DNA of 64,000 bases from Mesorhizobium sp. J18. GTDB taxonomy: Bacteria; Pseudomonadota; Alphaproteobacteria; Rhizobiales; Rhizobiaceae. Made by a program: the position numbers and the translations under genes. Below are positions 10,067 to 17,793 of the stretch, piece after piece; positions within the stretch are counted from its first letter, which is position 1, and the number at the start of each line of letters is the position of its first letter. Under the pieces are notes generated by a model. It saw only the letters and a list, made by a program, of their open reading frames with translations, did not search any database and was not told the DNA's origin. The stretch lies in assembly GCF_007829525.1 (NCBI RefSeq), contig NZ_VLJP01000012.1:140132-204131 (forward strand), in the 5' to 3' direction.

Positions 10067-10072
10067 CTATAT
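10067..10072 (+). promoter_or_regulatory. Likely -10 element of the 6S RNA promoter
   Basis: CTATAT matches the rhizobial sigma-70 -10 consensus. A weak -35 (CTGGCG, 10044-10049) lies 17 bases upstream. This would start transcription near 10079. The rest of the gap 9815-10066 shows no gene. Confidence 0.5.
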
Positions 10073-10078
10073 TCCGCC

Positions 10079-10262
10079 CCGGCGGTCTGCGCTTCACGAC
10101 AGGAGAAACTTTCCCCGGGGCCTTATTGATCCCAAGGGAGCTGTCCCTGATTGGACCCGTGGGTTCTTTCATACGGCGCCCACCTACTTTGTAGGCGCCC
10201 GGGATCACCTCTCCATCGGTTGCCGCGGATCGCTCCGCACTTCTTCGCTGCGCTGGGCGGCT
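10079..10262 (+). ncRNA. ssrS: 6S RNA
   Basis: This is the alphaproteobacterial form of 6S RNA, which mimics an open promoter and sequesters the sigma-70 RNA polymerase holoenzyme in slow growth. The distal hairpin is clear: GGCG (10175-10178) pairs with CGCC around an inner CCTAC-TTT-GTAGG stem (about 10182-10194). Flanking strands around GGGAGCTGTCCCTG and GGGATCACCTC form the expected interrupted stem and central bubble. Position directly before fau, as in most proteobacteria, supports the call. The ends are estimated: the 5' end from the -10 element, the 3' end from possible pairing of GGGCGG near 10260. Confidence 0.82.
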
Positions 10263-10324
10263 TCCTTGACGGGCCGGCAAACATCGGCTTCCCTGCCGCG
10301 CGGCGAATTGATCTTCGAGACAGG

Positions 10325-10903
10325 ATGAGCAGAGCACTCAAGAGGCAATTGCGGGCCGAGGCGCTTTCGCGGCGTGATGCTCTCGATCCGGTGTGGCGGG
10401 TGGAAGCCTCCCTCGGGATTGCCGAAGCGGCTGACAGCTTCGAGATTGAGCCGGGACAGATCGTCTCCGGTTTCTGGCCGATGCGGTCGGAGGTGGACAT
10501 CCGTCCGCTCATGGCCGCGCTGCGCGACCGTGGCGCCCGGCTGTGCCTGCCCGCCATCATCGACAAGACGACGATCGTCTTCCGCGAACTCGTGCGGGGG
10601 GCGGAGATGGTCGAGATGAGTTTCGGAACCAAGGGACCGGCGGAAGGCGCCGAGATCCTGAATCCTTCCCTTATGCTTATACCGCTTGCCGCGTTTGACG
10701 GCAGGGGGCACCGCATCGGCTATGGCGGAGGCTACTATGATCGGGCCATCGAGAGGCTGAGGCGGAAAGGTCATGCGCCGCGGCTCGTCGGCGTCGCCTT
10801 CGATTGCCAGGAAGTGGAGCGCGTTCCTGACGAGGGACATGATATCATCATTCCCGAAATGCTTACCGAAAGCGGCTTGCGTCGCCTTGCACCATCCCTG
10901 TAG
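10325..10903 (+). CDS. fau: 5-formyltetrahydrofolate cyclo-ligase
   Basis: Converts 5-formyl-THF to 5,10-methenyl-THF with ATP, recycling a folate storage form. The 192-residue protein begins MSRALKRQLRAEALSRRDAL and has the C-terminal signature IPLAAFDGRGHRIGYGGGYYDRAI, including the Gly-rich YGGGYYDR substrate/ATP site. The longest frame starts at 10151 but runs through the 6S RNA; the ATG at 10325 gives normal family length. As in many bacteria the gene follows 6S RNA and may be read through from it. It is followed 8 bases later by the YmdB-type phosphodiesterase gene. Confidence 0.95.
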   Translation: MSRALKRQLRAEALSRRDALDPVWRVEASLGIAEAADSFEIEPGQIVSGFWPMRSEVDIRPLMAALRDRGARLCLPAIIDKTTIVFRELVRGAEMVEMSFGTKGPAEGAEILNPSLMLIPLAAFDGRGHRIGYGGGYYDRAIERLRRKGHAPRLVGVAFDCQEVERVPDEGHDIIIPEMLTESGLRRLAPSL

Positions 10904-10911
10904 ATGATCCA

Positions 10912-11742
10912 ATGAGGCTACTTTTTCTCGGCGATATGGTAGGCCGTTCGGGCCGAACGGCGGTTTGGCAGAGACTTCCCGGCCTGATCTCCGATTTCAA
11001 GCTGGACTTCGTCGTCGTCAATGGTGAGAACGCGGCTGGTGGCTTCGGCATCACCGAGGAAATTTTCCGCGAGACCCTGAATGCCGGGGCAGACGTGGTG
11101 ACGACCGGAAATCATGTCTGGGACCAACGCGAAGCTCTGGAATTCGCGCCGCGCCAGGATCGTTTCCTGCGCCCGGCGAATTTCCCCAAGGGCACGCCAG
11201 GCCGCGGCTCCGGCGTCTTCATGGCTCGCAACGGCGCGCGCGTGCTCGTCTCCAACATCATGGGACGCGTCTTTATGCATCCCGAACTCGACGATCCGTT
11301 CCAGCGCGTCGAGGAGGAACTGGCGGCTTGCCGGCTTGGCGAGCAGGCCGACGCCATCGTCATCGATTTTCATGCCGAGGCGACATCTGAGAAGATGTGC
11401 TTCGCACATTTCGTCGACGGCCGCGCCAGTTTCGTGGTCGGAACGCATACTCACCAGCCAACGGCCGACCACCAGATCCTCAATGGCGGAACGGCCTATA
11501 TCTCGGATGCTGGCATGTGCGGCGACTACGATTCGTCGCTGGGCATGGACAAGGAGGAACCATTGAACCGCTTTCTCTCCAAAGTACCGAAAGGCCGTTT
11601 CGAGGCGGCCGCAGGCTTGGCGACAATCTGCGGGGTCGGCGTCGATATATCCGATCGCACCGGCCTTGCGGAGAAGATTGCCCCGCTTCGGCTTGGACCG
11701 AGGCTGGAAGAAACTATACCGTCGTTCTGGCAGGGACATTGA
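10912..11742 (+). CDS. YmdB/TIGR00282-family metallophosphoesterase
   Basis: A 276-residue calcineurin-like phosphoesterase. Metal ligands are visible in order: GDMVGRSGR (Asp8), VNGENAAGGFGIT (Asn/Glu), TTGNHVWDQRE, DFHAEATSEK and VGTHTHQPTAD. Family members such as Bacillus YmdB hydrolyse 2',3'-cyclic nucleotides and influence RNA turnover and development. It is spaced 8 bases from fau, suggesting an operon. The first 10 residues and full motif set fit the family exactly, so the start is well supported. Confidence 0.92.
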   Translation: MRLLFLGDMVGRSGRTAVWQRLPGLISDFKLDFVVVNGENAAGGFGITEEIFRETLNAGADVVTTGNHVWDQREALEFAPRQDRFLRPANFPKGTPGRGSGVFMARNGARVLVSNIMGRVFMHPELDDPFQRVEEELAACRLGEQADAIVIDFHAEATSEKMCFAHFVDGRASFVVGTHTHQPTADHQILNGGTAYISDAGMCGDYDSSLGMDKEEPLNRFLSKVPKGRFEAAAGLATICGVGVDISDRTGLAEKIAPLRLGPRLEETIPSFWQGH

Positions 11743-11813
11743 CGGGCGCTGCCCGCGTTCCTACCTGACGGCGAATACTTCGCTGACCCGCAATTTTTTC
11801 CACGGGCCCCGCC

Positions 11814-12575
11814 ATGGACTGGTTTCTCTCCCATTTCGATTTCGTCTCCAATCCCGAGGCATGGATCGCCCTCGTGACGCTGGTCGTCATGGAGATCGTC
11901 CTCGGCATCGACAATCTGATCTTCATTTCAATCCTCACAAACAAGCTGCCCCAGGAGCAGCAGAAGATGGCGCGGCGGCTGGGCATCAGCGCCGCACTGA
12001 TCCTGCGGCTGGCGCTCCTGGCAACCATTTCCTTTATCGTTCAGTTGACGACGCCGCTTTTCGAACTTTTCGGACACGGTTTCTCATGGCGCGATCTCAT
12101 ACTGATTGCCGGCGGCCTCTTCCTTGTCTGGAAGGCGACGAAGGAAATTCATCATTCCGTCGATCCGGCCGACGGCAAGGAGAACATGGTCGGCACGGTC
12201 ACGCTCTCAATGGGCGCGGCCATTTTCCAGATCCTGCTTCTCGATCTCGTCTTCTCGATCGACTCCATCATTACGGCCGTTGGCATGACGGACGAGATTG
12301 CCATCATGTTCATTGCAGTCATCGCGGCCGTCACCGTCATGCTTCTGGCGGCCGAGCCATTGTCGCGCTTCATCGCCAACAATCCGACGATCGTGATGCT
12401 GGCACTCGGTTTCCTTCTGATGATCGGCATGACGCTGATAGCGGACGGCTTCGGCTTCCATGTGCCGAAAGGCTACATCTACGCCGCCATGGGCTTCTCG
12501 GCGCTGGTCGAGGCCCTCAACATGCTGGCGCGCCGCAAGCGCAGGCTAGACAAGGAAGGCGGCGGCACGCACTGA
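11814..12575 (+). CDS. TerC-family integral membrane protein
   Basis: A 253-residue protein with about seven transmembrane helices and the TerC signature: acidic intramembrane motifs [11 protein letters not shown] near residue 25 and [16 protein letters not shown] near residue 145. TerC-family proteins export manganese or other metals, or assist secreted metalloenzyme metallation; tellurite resistance is only the historical name. The C-terminus [14 protein letters not shown] is cytoplasmic-like. It stands alone 71 bases downstream of the phosphodiesterase gene and converges with the metallo-beta-lactamase-fold gene. Confidence 0.93.
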   Translation: MDWFLSHFDFVSNPEAWIALVTLVVMEIVLGIDNLIFISILTNKLPQEQQKMARRLGISAALILRLALLATISFIVQLTTPLFELFGHGFSWRDLILIAGGLFLVWKATKEIHHSVDPADGKENMVGTVTLSMGAAIFQILLLDLVFSIDSIITAVGMTDEIAIMFIAVIAAVTVMLLAAEPLSRFIANNPTIVMLALGFLLMIGMTLIADGFGFHVPKGYIYAAMGFSALVEALNMLARRKRRLDKEGGGTH

Positions 12576-12677
12576 CGCGCTGCCTCCTCTGTTTGCAGCG
12601 AAGGCATTGTTTCGAACGCGTTCTGGCGTCTCGGGGTGATGCTTTGCATGCGCTCCGGCGCGGAGCGTGGGAGAGCC

Positions 12678-13478
12678 TTACACCCCGTCCAGGATCAGGA
12701 TGGTGGGCCGTCGCGGCAGGCTTGCCATGGAGACCGTGAACGAGCGCCCGTCCCGGAAATCGACGTTGAAGCCTTCGCCCATCATCGCAGTGAATTCGCC
12801 CAGCGGTGTGGCATGGCGATGCATGGGCAGCACGATCGAGGAATGCAGACGCTGCGTGATCTCCGTCATGCCCGACAATGACATTGTCAGCCCACCATCG
12901 ATGGGAACCATGACGATGTCGAGACGTCCGATTGCCGCGTAATGCTCGTTTTCCAATCGATGATGCAGATGGCCAAGATGGCCTATGCACAACCCCGCCA
13001 CTTCGAAAATGAAGATCGAATTGCCATCCTTCTCCATCTCGCCCCAGCGGCGGATGTCTGTCGGGACGTTGCGAATATAGACGTCGTCGATGACGAGAGC
13101 ATGTTTTGCCGGCCCGCCTTCCGGGTTCCAGCCCCGCAAGATATGCTCGATCCGCGGATCAGGCGTTTCCGTGAAGTGGGTGGAATGCGCCTTGTTCATC
13201 GTGACGACGCGCGGCGGCGGCTCGGCACCATAGTAGCCGCTGAAATCCGTGGCGATGCGCACGCCTTCGGGCGTCTCGATGACATAGGTCGAATGGCCGG
13301 CATAGCTGATCGTCACTTCGCCGGAACCGGCAGCGACCGGTTGATGGCCGACGAAAATAGCGTCCGGCAGCGTCTGGGCCATGGCAAGACAATTGCTGGG
13401 AATAGGCTCTTCCTGAGCCAGGGTGGCTGGTACTGTGAAAAAAGCGGTTACGAAAGCAAAAAGGCGGAATGCGTGCAT
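12678..13478 (-). CDS. Exported metallo-beta-lactamase-fold protein
   Basis: A 266-residue protein with a signal peptide (MHAFRLFAFVTAFFTVPATL, cleaved before QEEPIPS). The mature part resembles UlaG/YtkL-type MBL hydrolases: GEVTISYAGHSTYVIETPEG then a first metal loop, then GHLGHLHHRL, PIDGG and LPMHRHATP. The usual HxHxDH motif is replaced by KAHSTHFTETPD, so metal binding may differ or be partial. The substrate is unknown, and periplasmic location is inferred from the signal peptide. It is convergent with TerC and divergent from yebC. Confidence 0.85.
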   Translation of the reverse strand: MHAFRLFAFVTAFFTVPATLAQEEPIPSNCLAMAQTLPDAIFVGHQPVAAGSGEVTISYAGHSTYVIETPEGVRIATDFSGYYGAEPPPRVVTMNKAHSTHFTETPDPRIEHILRGWNPEGGPAKHALVIDDVYIRNVPTDIRRWGEMEKDGNSIFIFEVAGLCIGHLGHLHHRLENEHYAAIGRLDIVMVPIDGGLTMSLSGMTEITQRLHSSIVLPMHRHATPLGEFTAMMGEGFNVDFRDGRSFTVSMASLPRRPTILILDGV

Positions 13479-13662
13479 GGGCAGTCCCCTTGTGTCCCTA
13501 ACCGCATCCTAGTCGACAAGTCCGCCTCGTGACGCTCAAAGCAAAACCGCACCGTTCACGTTTTCGCGAGCATGTGCCCGATGCCCTTCTGGACGCGCGG
13601 GGGCATTTTCACTATAAGCGCGCCATTCCGAAACAGATCGAAATTTTCCGAGCAGGAGCCCC

Positions 13663-14412
13663 ATGGCAGGTCATTCCCAGTTCAAGAACATCATGCACCG
13701 CAAGGGCCGTCAGGACGCGGCCAAGTCGAAGATGTTTTCCAAGCTGGCGCGCGAGATCACCGTCGCGGCCAAAGCCGGCCTGCCTGATCCCGACATGAAT
13801 CCGCGCCTGCGCCTCGCCGTTCAGAACGCCAAGGCGCAATCCATGCCGAAGGATAATATTGAACGCGCCATAAAGAAGGCCTCGGGCGGCGACGCGGAGA
13901 ATTATGAAGAGGTGCGCTACGAGGGATACGGCCCGGGCGGTGTCGCCATCATCGTCGAGGCATTGACCGACAACCGCAACCGTACGGCTTCCAATGTCCG
14001 TGCCGCCTTCACCAAGGCGGGCGGTTCGCTCGGCGAAACCGGGTCTGTCTCCTTCATGTTCGATCGTGTTGGCGAGGTCGTCTATCCCACGAGTGCCGGC
14101 GATGCGGAAAAGGTGATGGAGGCCGCCATCGAGGCCGGCGCTGAGGACGTCCAATCAGACGAGAACGGCCATGTCATCACCTGCGCTTTCGAAGACATAG
14201 GCGAGGTCACGTCCGCCCTGGAAGGAACGCTGGGCGAGGCCGAATCCGTCAAGACTGTGTGGCGCCCGCAGACCGGCACGCCCGTGGACGAGGAACGCGC
14301 GCAGTCCATCCTCAGGCTAATCGCCACTCTCGAAGACGACGACGACGTGCAGAACGTTTATGCGAATTTTGAGGTGGACGACGAGACCATGGCACGGCTC
14401 AGCGCCGCATGA
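13663..14412 (+). CDS. yebC: YebC/PmpR-family protein (TACO1-like)
   Basis: A 249-residue protein starting [21 protein letters not shown], the invariant N-terminus of the family. The three-domain arrangement is intact, with [27 protein letters not shown] in the middle. YebC proteins were described as transcription regulators, and more recently as translation factors that relieve ribosome stalling on proline stretches, like mitochondrial TACO1. In many genomes yebC precedes ruvC; here ruvCAB is about 14 kb away. Its last codons overlap the next gene's start by 4 bases (ATGA). Confidence 0.96.
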   Translation: MAGHSQFKNIMHRKGRQDAAKSKMFSKLAREITVAAKAGLPDPDMNPRLRLAVQNAKAQSMPKDNIERAIKKASGGDAENYEEVRYEGYGPGGVAIIVEALTDNRNRTASNVRAAFTKAGGSLGETGSVSFMFDRVGEVVYPTSAGDAEKVMEAAIEAGAEDVQSDENGHVITCAFEDIGEVTSALEGTLGEAESVKTVWRPQTGTPVDEERAQSILRLIATLEDDDDVQNVYANFEVDDETMARLSAA

Positions 14413-14687
14413 GCTCGACGCACCGGATCACCATCACTTATTGCACGCAATGCCAGTGGCTGTTGCGCGCGGCCTGGATGGCGCAGGAACTGCTCTCCAC
14501 CTTCGGACCCGAGCTTGGGGAAGTGGCGCTTATCCCTGGCACCGGCGGGATTTTCGAGATCACCTGCAATGGTGAACTCATCTGGGAGCGCAAGCGGGAC
14601 GACGGTTTCCCGGAGGCCAAGGTGCTGAAACAGCGTGTCCGGGACATCATCGACCCTGAACGCGATCTGGGTCATAGCGATCGCTAG
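14409..14687 (+). CDS. SelT/SelW/SelH (Rdx) family CxxC protein
   Basis: A 92-residue thioredoxin-like Rdx protein. The redox motif CTQC (Cys12 to Cys15) sits after the first strand at ITITYCTQC; in eukaryotic relatives the second Cys is selenocysteine. The rest ([19 protein letters not shown]) is typical of bacterial SelT/SelW-like proteins of unknown redox substrate. It overlaps yebC by ATGA, so translation is coupled. Small size and motif make the family call firm; function is unknown. Confidence 0.88.
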   Translation: MSSTHRITITYCTQCQWLLRAAWMAQELLSTFGPELGEVALIPGTGGIFEITCNGELIWERKRDDGFPEAKVLKQRVRDIIDPERDLGHSDR

Positions 14688-14773
14688 AAGTCTGTATCGA
14701 GCGCCAGGATCGAGCAGGCGGGGGCGGCAGGGCCTGCCCGTTGGAACATTATGCAGCAGCCACGGCCAAAACG

Positions 14774-14800
14774 AAAAAACCCGCCTCGAGGGCGGGTTTC
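14774..14800 (-). terminator. Rho-independent terminator of rpmE
   Basis: On the minus strand, CCCGCC pairs with GGCGGG around a short loop and is followed by TTTTTT, 20 bases after the rpmE stop. This is a canonical intrinsic terminator. Confidence 0.88.
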
Positions 14801-14820
14801 GGGATTGATCCAGGGCAGTT

Positions 14821-15042
14821 TCAGATGCCAAGACCTTCGTAACGCTTCTTGAACTTGGAAACGCGGCCGCCGCGATCGACCAGCGTCTGCTGGCCTCCCG
14901 TCCATGCCGGATGGGTGGTCGGATCGATATCGAGCTGGAGCGTGTCGCCTTCCTTGCCCCAGGTCGAGCGCGTCTCGAATTCGGTTCCGTCGGTCATGAC
15001 GACCTTGATAGTGTGGTAATCGGGATGGATATCGGCTTTCAT
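14821..15042 (-). CDS. rpmE: 50S ribosomal protein L31
   Basis: A 73-residue ribosomal protein L31 (bL31) starting [20 protein letters not shown]. It lacks the zinc-binding CxxC pairs, so it is a non-zinc form, usual in alphaproteobacteria. The reading frame is open upstream to 15180, but the ATG at 15042 gives the family's start. It ends in its own terminator and is divergent from the ABC exporter gene. Confidence 0.96.
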   Translation of the reverse strand: MKADIHPDYHTIKVVMTDGTEFETRSTWGKEGDTLQLDIDPTTHPAWTGGQQTLVDRGGRVSKFKKRYEGLGI

Positions 15043-15228
15043 GGGTCTCTGTCCTGCGTTTCGGGGGCGATGCGCAGCCTGCGGCAAAGTCGCCCACACT
15101 GAAAACTTGAAGCCGCGGCCAATGAAGGCTACGGCTTCCGAAACTTCGGCGTGCCTATACATCAGCCGACCGGCCAGCACAAGGCCGCCGACCGGACTTA
15201 TTCTCGGACAGGCGCAGAAGGACCGACC

Positions 15229-17034
15229 ATGGCGGAACCGGCCGTCGCCGCAAGCGACAAGAAAAGGCGATCGCTCGGCCCGCTCGCGCGGCTCTTTCCC
15301 TATATCCGCCGTTATCGCGGCCTCGTCGCAGGCGCTGTATTCTTTCTTACCCTGGCGGCCGTGACAACGCTAACATTGCCCATCGCCGTGCGCCGCATGA
15401 TCGATCACGGCTTCTCCAGCTCCGATTCCACTTTCATCTCCAATTATTTCTCCATGCTGGTGGTCATCGCCGGTGTGCTGGCGACCGCATCCGCCTGCCG
15501 TTACTACTTCGTCGTCACTTTAGGCGAGCGCGTCGTGACGGATCTGCGGCGCGATGTCTTTTCGCATGTGACGCGGCTTTCGCCGGATTTCTTCGACCGC
15601 TCCCAGTCGGGCGAGATCGTCTCTCGGCTGACAGCCGATGCGACACAGATCAAATCGGCTGTCGGGGCGACCGCCTCCACAGCGCTGCGCAACATCATCA
15701 TGGGTACGGGCGCGGTGGTGATGATGATCATCACCAGTCCGCGGCTGTCGCTGCTGGTGGTCGTCGCCATTCCCGCCATCGTCTTCCTGCTCGTCGCCTT
15801 CGGCCGGTCCGTGCGCCGCAAGTCGCGGCTTGCTCAGGATACGCTCGCGGATGCCTCGGCCTATGCGAGCGAGCAGATCGGCGCGATGCGCACGCTTCAG
15901 GCCTTCACAAGCGAGGCGCGCGTGATCGATCGTTTTGCCAACGCCATCGAATCTGCCTTCCAGGCCGCGCGCTCTTCGATCTTCGCGCGCTCCATCCTGA
16001 CCTTCTTTGCCATTTTTGCCACTTCTGCCTCCGTGGTCGGAGTACTTTGGGTGGGCTCCCAGGACGTGCTGGCGGGGACGATGTCTCCCGGCACGCTCGG
16101 CCAGTTTCTCCTCTATTCGGTGCTTGCGGCCGGAGCGCTTGGTGCACTTTCCGAAGTCTGGGGCGAGCTTTCGCAGGCTGCGGGCGCGGCCGAACGCATG
16201 ACGGAACTGCTCGCAGAGGAGCCGACGATCGCCTCGCCGGCGGCCCCCGAGGCGCTGCCGGTGCCGGCGAGCGGAATGATCGAGTTTCGCGACGTGCATT
16301 TTGCCTATCCGACAAGACCTGAAAAGTCGGCGCTGAAGGGGCTTACTTTTTCAGTCAGGAAGGGGGAAACAGTCGCCATCGTTGGCCCCTCGGGAGCAGG
16401 CAAGACAACCGTCTTCTCCCTTCTCCTTCGTTATTATGACCCTGCAAGCGGCGAGATACTGGTTGATGGCGTCGACCTGCGTCAGGCCAATCTGATCGAA
16501 TTGCGTTCGCGCATGGCGATCGTGCCCCAGGACGTGACGATCTTTGCGGCGAGTGTGGCCGACAATATCGGCCTCGGCCGCCCGGACGTCTCGCGTGAGG
16601 AGATCGAGGCGGCCGCGAAGGCGGCGCATGCCGATGAGTTTATCCGCATGCTCGATCAGGGATACGATACACTCGTCGGTGAGCGCGGCATCACCCTTTC
16701 AGGTGGCCAGCGTCAGCGGATCGCTATTGCCCGTGCCATATTGCGCGACGCGCCGATCCTGCTCCTCGACGAGGCTACTTCAGCTCTTGATTCGGAAAGC
16801 GAAACCCTTGTGCAGACGGCGCTGGAGCAACTGATGCGCCAGCGGACCACCATAGTCATCGCACATCGCCTGGCGACCGTCCTCAGGGCCGATCGCATCC
16901 TCGTCATGGAGGATGGACGGATCGTGGAGGAAGGTACGCATGCCGTACTTGTGCGCAGGGACGGGGTCTATGCCCGGCTGGCGCGTCTCCAGTTCGAGAC
17001 AGGCGCAGACGCGTTCAGGGGTGCGGCGGAGTAG
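15229..17034 (+). CDS. MsbA-like ABC exporter (fused permease/ATPase)
   Basis: A 601-residue half-transporter: six transmembrane helices in about residues 35-315, then an ATPase domain with Walker A (GPSGAGKTT), Q-loop, signature motif ([14 protein letters not shown]), Walker B ([12 protein letters not shown]) and switch His (IVIAHRL). It belongs to the alphaproteobacterial MsbA-related exporter group; lipid A, another lipid or a drug could be the cargo. AGAAGGA precedes the ATG at 15229 by 5 bases, while the frame opens at 15151. Its stop abuts the stop of the convergent vapC gene with no gap. Confidence 0.93.
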   Translation: MAEPAVAASDKKRRSLGPLARLFPYIRRYRGLVAGAVFFLTLAAVTTLTLPIAVRRMIDHGFSSSDSTFISNYFSMLVVIAGVLATASACRYYFVVTLGERVVTDLRRDVFSHVTRLSPDFFDRSQSGEIVSRLTADATQIKSAVGATASTALRNIIMGTGAVVMMIITSPRLSLLVVVAIPAIVFLLVAFGRSVRRKSRLAQDTLADASAYASEQIGAMRTLQAFTSEARVIDRFANAIESAFQAARSSIFARSILTFFAIFATSASVVGVLWVGSQDVLAGTMSPGTLGQFLLYSVLAAGALGALSEVWGELSQAAGAAERMTELLAEEPTIASPAAPEALPVPASGMIEFRDVHFAYPTRPEKSALKGLTFSVRKGETVAIVGPSGAGKTTVFSLLLRYYDPASGEILVDGVDLRQANLIELRSRMAIVPQDVTIFAASVADNIGLGRPDVSREEIEAAAKAAHADEFIRMLDQGYDTLVGERGITLSGGQRQRIAIARAILRDAPILLLDEATSALDSESETLVQTALEQLMRQRTTIVIAHRLATVLRADRILVMEDGRIVEEGTHAVLVRRDGVYARLARLQFETGADAFRGAAE

Positions 17035-17466
17035 TCAATCCGGCCGCCACTCGGCAAGCAACTGGACGCCGCCAAATGTCCTGGTTCTGTCAAAGTGCCT
17101 TTTGTCCGCGGTTAGAAAGGTACCATTCCGCACGATTGCCATCGCGTGGTAGATCGAATCCGCCAGTGCTGGAAATCCATGCGCGGATGTTTTGGTCGTC
17201 GCGATGGCCTCCGCTTTATTCAGATCCTCGGCATTGGGCTCGATGAAACGGAAGCCGGTTTTCTTGAGGGCAGCTATCAGCCTGACTGGGATATCGAACG
17301 GGACGCCATAATGAAGAGCCACGGAGAGGACTTCGTAGAGCGCTAATCCGGGTGCAAGATGTGCGATCCTGCGTTCCGCACAATGAATGACGGCTGCCTT
17401 GGCCAGCGGGCTGTCCGGTTCATCTCGAAAGAGTTTGACCAGAATCGAAGCATCGAGCACGAGCAT
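17035..17466 (-). CDS. vapC: VapC-type PIN-domain toxin
   Basis: A 143-residue PIN-domain ribonuclease toxin. Expected acidic site residues are present: Asp5 in MLVLDASILVKLF, Glu in LYEVLSVAL, Asp in ALADSIYHAMA and Asp in FLTADKRHFD. Its ATG overlaps the antitoxin stop (TGATG, one shared base), so translation is coupled; a TTG at 17469 is a less likely start. VapC toxins usually cleave tRNA or rRNA; the target here is unknown. Confidence 0.87.
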   Translation of the reverse strand: MLVLDASILVKLFRDEPDSPLAKAAVIHCAERRIAHLAPGLALYEVLSVALHYGVPFDIPVRLIAALKKTGFRFIEPNAEDLNKAEAIATTKTSAHGFPALADSIYHAMAIVRNGTFLTADKRHFDRTRTFGGVQLLAEWRPD

Positions 17467-17741
17467 CAATGCCTGGATCCATGCCGCGCGGCCAGATATG
17501 TGTCGCGTTCGCTCCGCAATCTGCGAAGCATTTCGACGCTATCTTCGCCATCGCTGGAATAGCCCTCCATGCTGTCGAGCGTCTTCCGCAGACTCTCAAT
17601 AGCCTCTTTCCTGAGGGCTTCGGCGATGGCTCGCTCCACGAAACCGGATCGTTTGCTCGACGGAATCCGTGCTTCGAGTTCTTCCTTGACCGCACTGTCG
17701 ATGGAGAATGTAGCGCGCTGCTTGCGTTCATGCATAGCCAT
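17466..17741 (-). CDS. Ribbon-helix-helix antitoxin of the VapBC module
   Basis: A 91-residue antitoxin. Residues about 9-45 (RATFSIDSAVKEELEARI, then KRSGFVERAIAEALRKEA) form a ribbon-helix-helix DNA-binding domain with the usual F-x-I strand and SxFVERAI helix. The C-terminal tail, acidic then basic, should wrap the toxin. The start is followed by a possible second ATG two codons later. An inverted-repeat operator lies just upstream at 17752-17786, consistent with autorepression. Confidence 0.85.
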   Translation of the reverse strand: MAMHERKQRATFSIDSAVKEELEARIPSSKRSGFVERAIAEALRKEAIESLRKTLDSMEGYSSDGEDSVEMLRRLRSERDTYLAARHGSRH

Positions 17742-17751
17742 GGAAGATTCC

Positions 17752-17786
17752 TTTCATACCAAAAAGTAATACCATCTGGTATGAAA
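17752..17786 (-). promoter_or_regulatory. Operator of the VapBC module
   Basis: TTTCATACCA (17752-17761) is repeated inverted as TGGTATGAAA (17777-17786). A further ATACCA at 17769-17774 makes a compact palindrome (ATACCA-TC-TGGTAT) with the second arm, so there are three half-sites. It lies 10 bases upstream of the antitoxin ATG, as expected for RHH autoregulation. Confidence 0.72.
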
Positions 17787-17793
17787 ATCCAGT

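Noticed and set aside
12651..12667. 7-bp hairpin (CGCTCCG/CGGAGCG) as terminator of TerC
   Set aside because: The stem is perfect but there is no T-run on either strand; too short to call.
11666..12739. 357-codon plus-strand frame over the phosphodiesterase, TerC and beyond
   Set aside because: It is out of frame with both real genes and rich in Arg/His/Gly, as expected from a shifted high-GC frame.
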